Positions 63,001 through 64,000 of a stretch of 64,000 nucleotides of DNA are shown one piece after another; position 1 is the stretch's first letter; every line of letters begins with the position of its first letter. The stretch comes from Bacillota bacterium (lineage in GTDB: Bacteria > Bacillota > Clostridia > Christensenellales > SZUA-584): the NCBI GenBank assembly GCA_023459495.1, contig JAEWTL010000118.1, forward strand, positions 1 to 64,000. The letters run 5' to 3'. The translations under genes and the position numbers were made by a program. The notes under the pieces are model-generated. The model was not told where the DNA came from, ran no database searches, and worked only from the letters and a program-made list of their open reading frames with translations.

Positions 63001-64000
63001 CTGTGGATAGCTGCGTGCGGTGTCGTTGAAGCGATAGAGGATTCTTTTGCGCTCTTCCTCGCCCAATAAGTCCAGCATATAGAGCGGCTTGTCGGGATGG
63101 TTGATCATATCGCGGACGATATTGGCTAAATGGATATGGAAATATTCGATCTCCTTATCGTGGAAAAGTGGCGTAAGATGGTCGTAGTCGAGGATGAAGC
63201 GCCCTTCGTCTTCACGGTCGTTCACATGGATGCTGAGCGCGCCGGCCTGGCTGCCCGAAAAATGCCAGCGGCCCTCATAATTAAAGTGCTCAGAATTCTT
63301 CTGGAACTTCCCGTATTGGTAAGAAAGCGTAACGTCATAGAGCTCATCAAGATTCTTGTATTTTTGATGCAACTCATGCATGAGTATATCGAAAGGATAT
63401 TTCTGATGCTTCAGCGCGGAAAACCACTCGTTGGATACGATTTGGGAAAACTCCGTAAAGGAAAGCTCATCGGACAACGCAATGCGCACAGGGACCATAC
63501 TCACGAACATGCCAAACATGGACTTTTCATCCAGCGTCGTACGGTTTGCGACTGGCGCGCCGATGATGATATCGTTTTTCCCGGTGACGCGGTTGATATA
63601 AATCGCCAAAGCGGACAGGAACATCGCATATACGGAAATACCCGCCTTCCGGCAGTATCCCCGCATTTTCCCGGAAAACGATTCTGGGAGAATAAACACC
63701 TTGCGCTGTGCGTCAACGCACATATCGGTGGTCTTCTTCGGCTTCAATATGGTGGGCTCGGAAAGCTGCTCGAACCGATTCGTCCAGTAATCCCGGTCAT
63801 ATGCATAGCGTTTAGACTGAAGATATTGCTGCTCTGCCGAGATATAATCGATGTATGACGGATGAGAAGCAGCCGCCGGTTCATGGCCCTCCAGCAGCTG
63901 CCGGTAGTTATCCATTACTTGATTAGAAAACTCTACAATGGAGTTGGCATCGGATATAATATGGTGGAACTTGGCGTACAGCCAGCATTCCCCTGAGCCA
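57007..64000 (-). CDS. nonribosomal peptide synthetase C-A-T-C-A-T-reductase, 5' end outside the window
   Basis: 2330 codons are visible; the frame stays open to the right edge, entering in a condensation domain (HHIISDA near 63960). Domains by nucleotide position: C1 to about 63000; A1 about 62950-61600 (YTSGSTGQPKG near 62550, NMYGPTE near 62130); carrier T1 (FFDVGGDSLSIL near 61400); C2 about 61230-60000 (HHIISDQ near 60840); A2 about 59850-58450 (GSTGIPKGG near 59440, GYGPTETTVY near 59030); T2 (FFALGGDSLG near 58300); thioester reductase R 58110-57010 (ILITGATGYLGAH, and the YVKSK catalytic pair). The R domain releases the chain as an aldehyde. No phosphopantetheinyl transferase, exporter or tailoring gene is visible. 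Confidence 0.93.
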   Translation of the reverse strand, partial: GSGECWLYAKFHHIISDANSIVEFSNQVMDNYRQLLEGHEPAAASHPSYIDYISAEQQYLQSKRYAYDRDYWTNRFEQLSEPTILKPKKTTDMCVDAQRKVFILPESFSGKMRGYCRKAGISVYAMFLSALAIYINRVTGKNDIIIGAPVANRTTLDEKSMFGMFVSMVPVRIALSDELSFTEFSQIVSNEWFSALKHQKYPFDILMHELHQKYKNLDELYDVTLSYQYGKFQKNSEHFNYEGRWHFSGSQAGALSIHVNDREDEGRFILDYDHLTPLFHDKEIEYFHIHLANIVRDMINHPDKPLYMLDLLGEEERKRILYRFNDTARSYPQGETLTELLQHGFDKDPDAPAVVCAGSTMTYRDLDERSDALAAHLYSLGVRRDSIVGLLVSRNIHYCIAVAAILKAGGAFQPIDTDIPAERIAYMLADSGAKIVIVSPEYEYKCPNDLGLHVVRTDLRIPSAGKVKSDCTPDSLAYVIYTSGSTGQPKGVQIEHRSIVHFVYSMQELWDLSPGGRLLCASSISFDISVMEYTLALTSGLTLVMAQEHEVTVPRNMVRLIQSANVNMMVVTPGRMELLLSDRQRPECLANFREIGLGGDVLTEKLLAQIQQCTQARITNMYGPTEITICCTLAEVSHAAVPNIGRPMPDVKAYILDPHHNPVPIGVPGELYIGGPGVARGYLNKPELNSTRFIDNPFEPGMKLYRTGDLTRWYPLGEIEFLGRIDKQVKIRGFRIELGEVENRLLSIPGVTSSAVTAYTNDAAGSRFLCAYLCGNPPKSVDIKAQLSRDLPAYMIPSIFITVDSLPYNNSGKVDRNKLPDPMAYLEDQKEDYQPPETATERLLAEIWGAELGLERISRNDSFFDVGGDSLSILNVMTQIEQQFHVAFRHEEVYNAPRLADMAAVIDAAEESSYSPILCAPVQHDYPVSSAQQRMWILAQADKGSVAYNIPLAFEITGDIDIYRLQSAFQRLVDYYETLRTSFVLRGADLRQQIHKKAKLVLEALECERKALRSTLKGLIRPFDLGTAPLMHAALIKTAPRRHVLFIDVHHIISDQRSQKILFSDLAALYKGEKLAQRPLEYKDYALWQQEFLHSDSMNIQRDYWKNVLSGELPLLNLHTDRPRPAEQRFDGVRHAFRIGKGAKEALQSFAAQHGGTLFMAVLAVYNVFLMKYTGQEDIIVGTPISGRTRDELRDMAGVFINTLPMRCFPRGDLSFADFFASVAKYCAAAFSNEDCPLERMIADIALPRDYSRNPLFDTMLIVAKKDMQVSLDGTNTAIYPFDPGFAKFDITLELYEDEEGVQCYFEYNKRLFKRSTIQRMAGHFCRLFTILPESPETCIAGVEMMSPQELWQVTQGFNQTDMPLDFNVTIQSLLESLATASRDKAALIIEGKRMTFWELNNRANQIAHRLREMGVQRNTIVALYVRRSFDMVAGLMGVLKAGGGYLPLDPTYPNDRVSFMLEDSDTKIILTDSPVNIPFNGDVLNLKDVPDNGDAENLDAIDRPEDAAYMIYTSGSTGIPKGGVLPRRALLNLYEGTKTTICYDSSQTSVSVTTVSFDIFVIDALLPLLFGCTVVLCTEEELRQPHMLAELIETEQVKFIQTTPTRMRIMMSDPSFRAAAKRNIQKIVLGGEEFPLSLLKLLKKYTDARIISGYGPTETTVYCTFKDLSHTSHITIGRPIINTRMYILDKYRRPVPMGVLGEAYISGACVATGYINRDELNREKFTPDPYWPGKTMYQSGDICAFMENGEMEIKGRVDHQVKIRGLRIELGEIEAAIREVKGVSEAVVKDWDEGVNKFLCAYYATKQGITPDMLRKYLSKKLPSYMVPSFFIGMSELPLTLNGKVNRKLLTRPDNEAQPQDNTPHEKLTKSEKIMARIWSRILKISAVQPGDSFFALGGDSLGVIKVQAALLQYGWTIRTQDFYEYQTLRGVCSRLNTAKTVRKTENEKVYIKEYRHITPPDMKNILITGATGYLGAHILAELIEKGESKICCLVRGKSHKECTARLREVLVFYFGSSAQKMMANVQIVQGDITQHHLGIAVHQYNELMEIDTVFHCAAVTDHIGYSTVFQQINVEGTRNIVEFVKDAKAVLLHVSTVSVSGTQYRDDPMRRGEFHENYFDIGQNYEDNEYVKSKFLSEEIVLKAIEQGLNARIFRVGVLTVSMNGRFQYHPEKNAFANRLLTICDIGCIPIEMLDTRIEMTPVDICANAILLLASVETKLPVFHVFNTNIMTLAEVIALIEMNGYRIEILSGREFMQRVILMSKKGSLSRLTGIIEDISGDQANENIIITAKKTHQILERLGFEWPVIDEGYIASFLNTIKEKGITGV

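Noticed and set aside
57007..64000. Ten-residue substrate codes for the two A domains
   Set aside because: The pocket positions cannot be aligned safely by eye, especially around the A4-A5 region, so no amino acid is assigned.
1..64000. CRISPR arrays, rRNA, prophage or plasmid genes
   Set aside because: No regularly spaced repeats, rRNA signatures, integrase, phage structural or replication genes were seen.

Overview
The window looks like chromosome of a low-GC-skewed but roughly 50 % GC Firmicute of the class Clostridia. Supporting signs are strong GGAGG-type ribosome binding sites, many TTG and GTG starts, sigma-A promoters with 17-bp spacers, a T-box leader on pheST, sporulation-lineage genes (YtfJ/GerW-like, LonB, DacF-like), DivIVA and ZapA homologues, and the IspH-ribosomal protein S1 fusion typical of Clostridia. 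A gut clostridium (for example Christensenellales or a neighbour) is plausible, but this is inference; no rRNA is present to place it.

Layout. 1-5034: the edge of an insertion sequence, xylose isomerase, a YfmM-like ABC-F protein behind a possible transcription attenuator, a KTSC-domain lipoprotein broken by an in-frame stop, tRNA-Glu, and a GreA/Rnk-like protein. 5034-11211: gap, then one operon read leftwards: M50 protease, scpA, scpB, DUF2953, ytfJ, dacF, rluB. 11255-15500: zapA and T-box-controlled pheS-pheT. 15497-21777: operon polA-coaE-slt-solute-binding lipoprotein-trmH. 21812-26610: a metallo-beta-lactamase-fold hydrolase and the operon hutP-like-cmk-plsC-ispH/rpsA. 26716-34189: zinc-ribbon membrane protein, DegV, lon-engB-phosphoesterase, and convergent lonB.

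The accessory part starts near 34.3 kb. 34364-39244 carries an MMPL/RND transporter with an LxxG-repeat secreted partner and a membrane-bound LuxR-type regulator. 39531-42571 is a compact exopolysaccharide operon (GH16 glycanase, processive GT2 synthase, polysaccharide deacetylase). 42683-48795 has panE, a structured intergenic repeat, a DivIVA-like protein, pncB, an Lgt with a very long charged coiled-coil tail, and a GT2-GtrA fusion. 49014-51281 is a three-gene operon of zinc-ribbon proteins and an unrecognised protein with two similar beta-rich halves. 51300-53509 is a complete AmmeMemoRadiSam pair.

The most striking locus is 53626-64000: a large NRPS (C-A-T-C-A-T-reductase, 5' end outside the window) immediately followed, in the same operon, by a 7TM sensor histidine kinase and a response regulator with an HD-GYP c-di-GMP phosphodiesterase domain. 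The NRPS should release a peptide aldehyde (or the derived pyrazinone); its translationally coupled two-component system suggests that the metabolite, or its target, is sensed and linked to c-di-GMP turnover. This coupling is my best candidate for an undescribed system.
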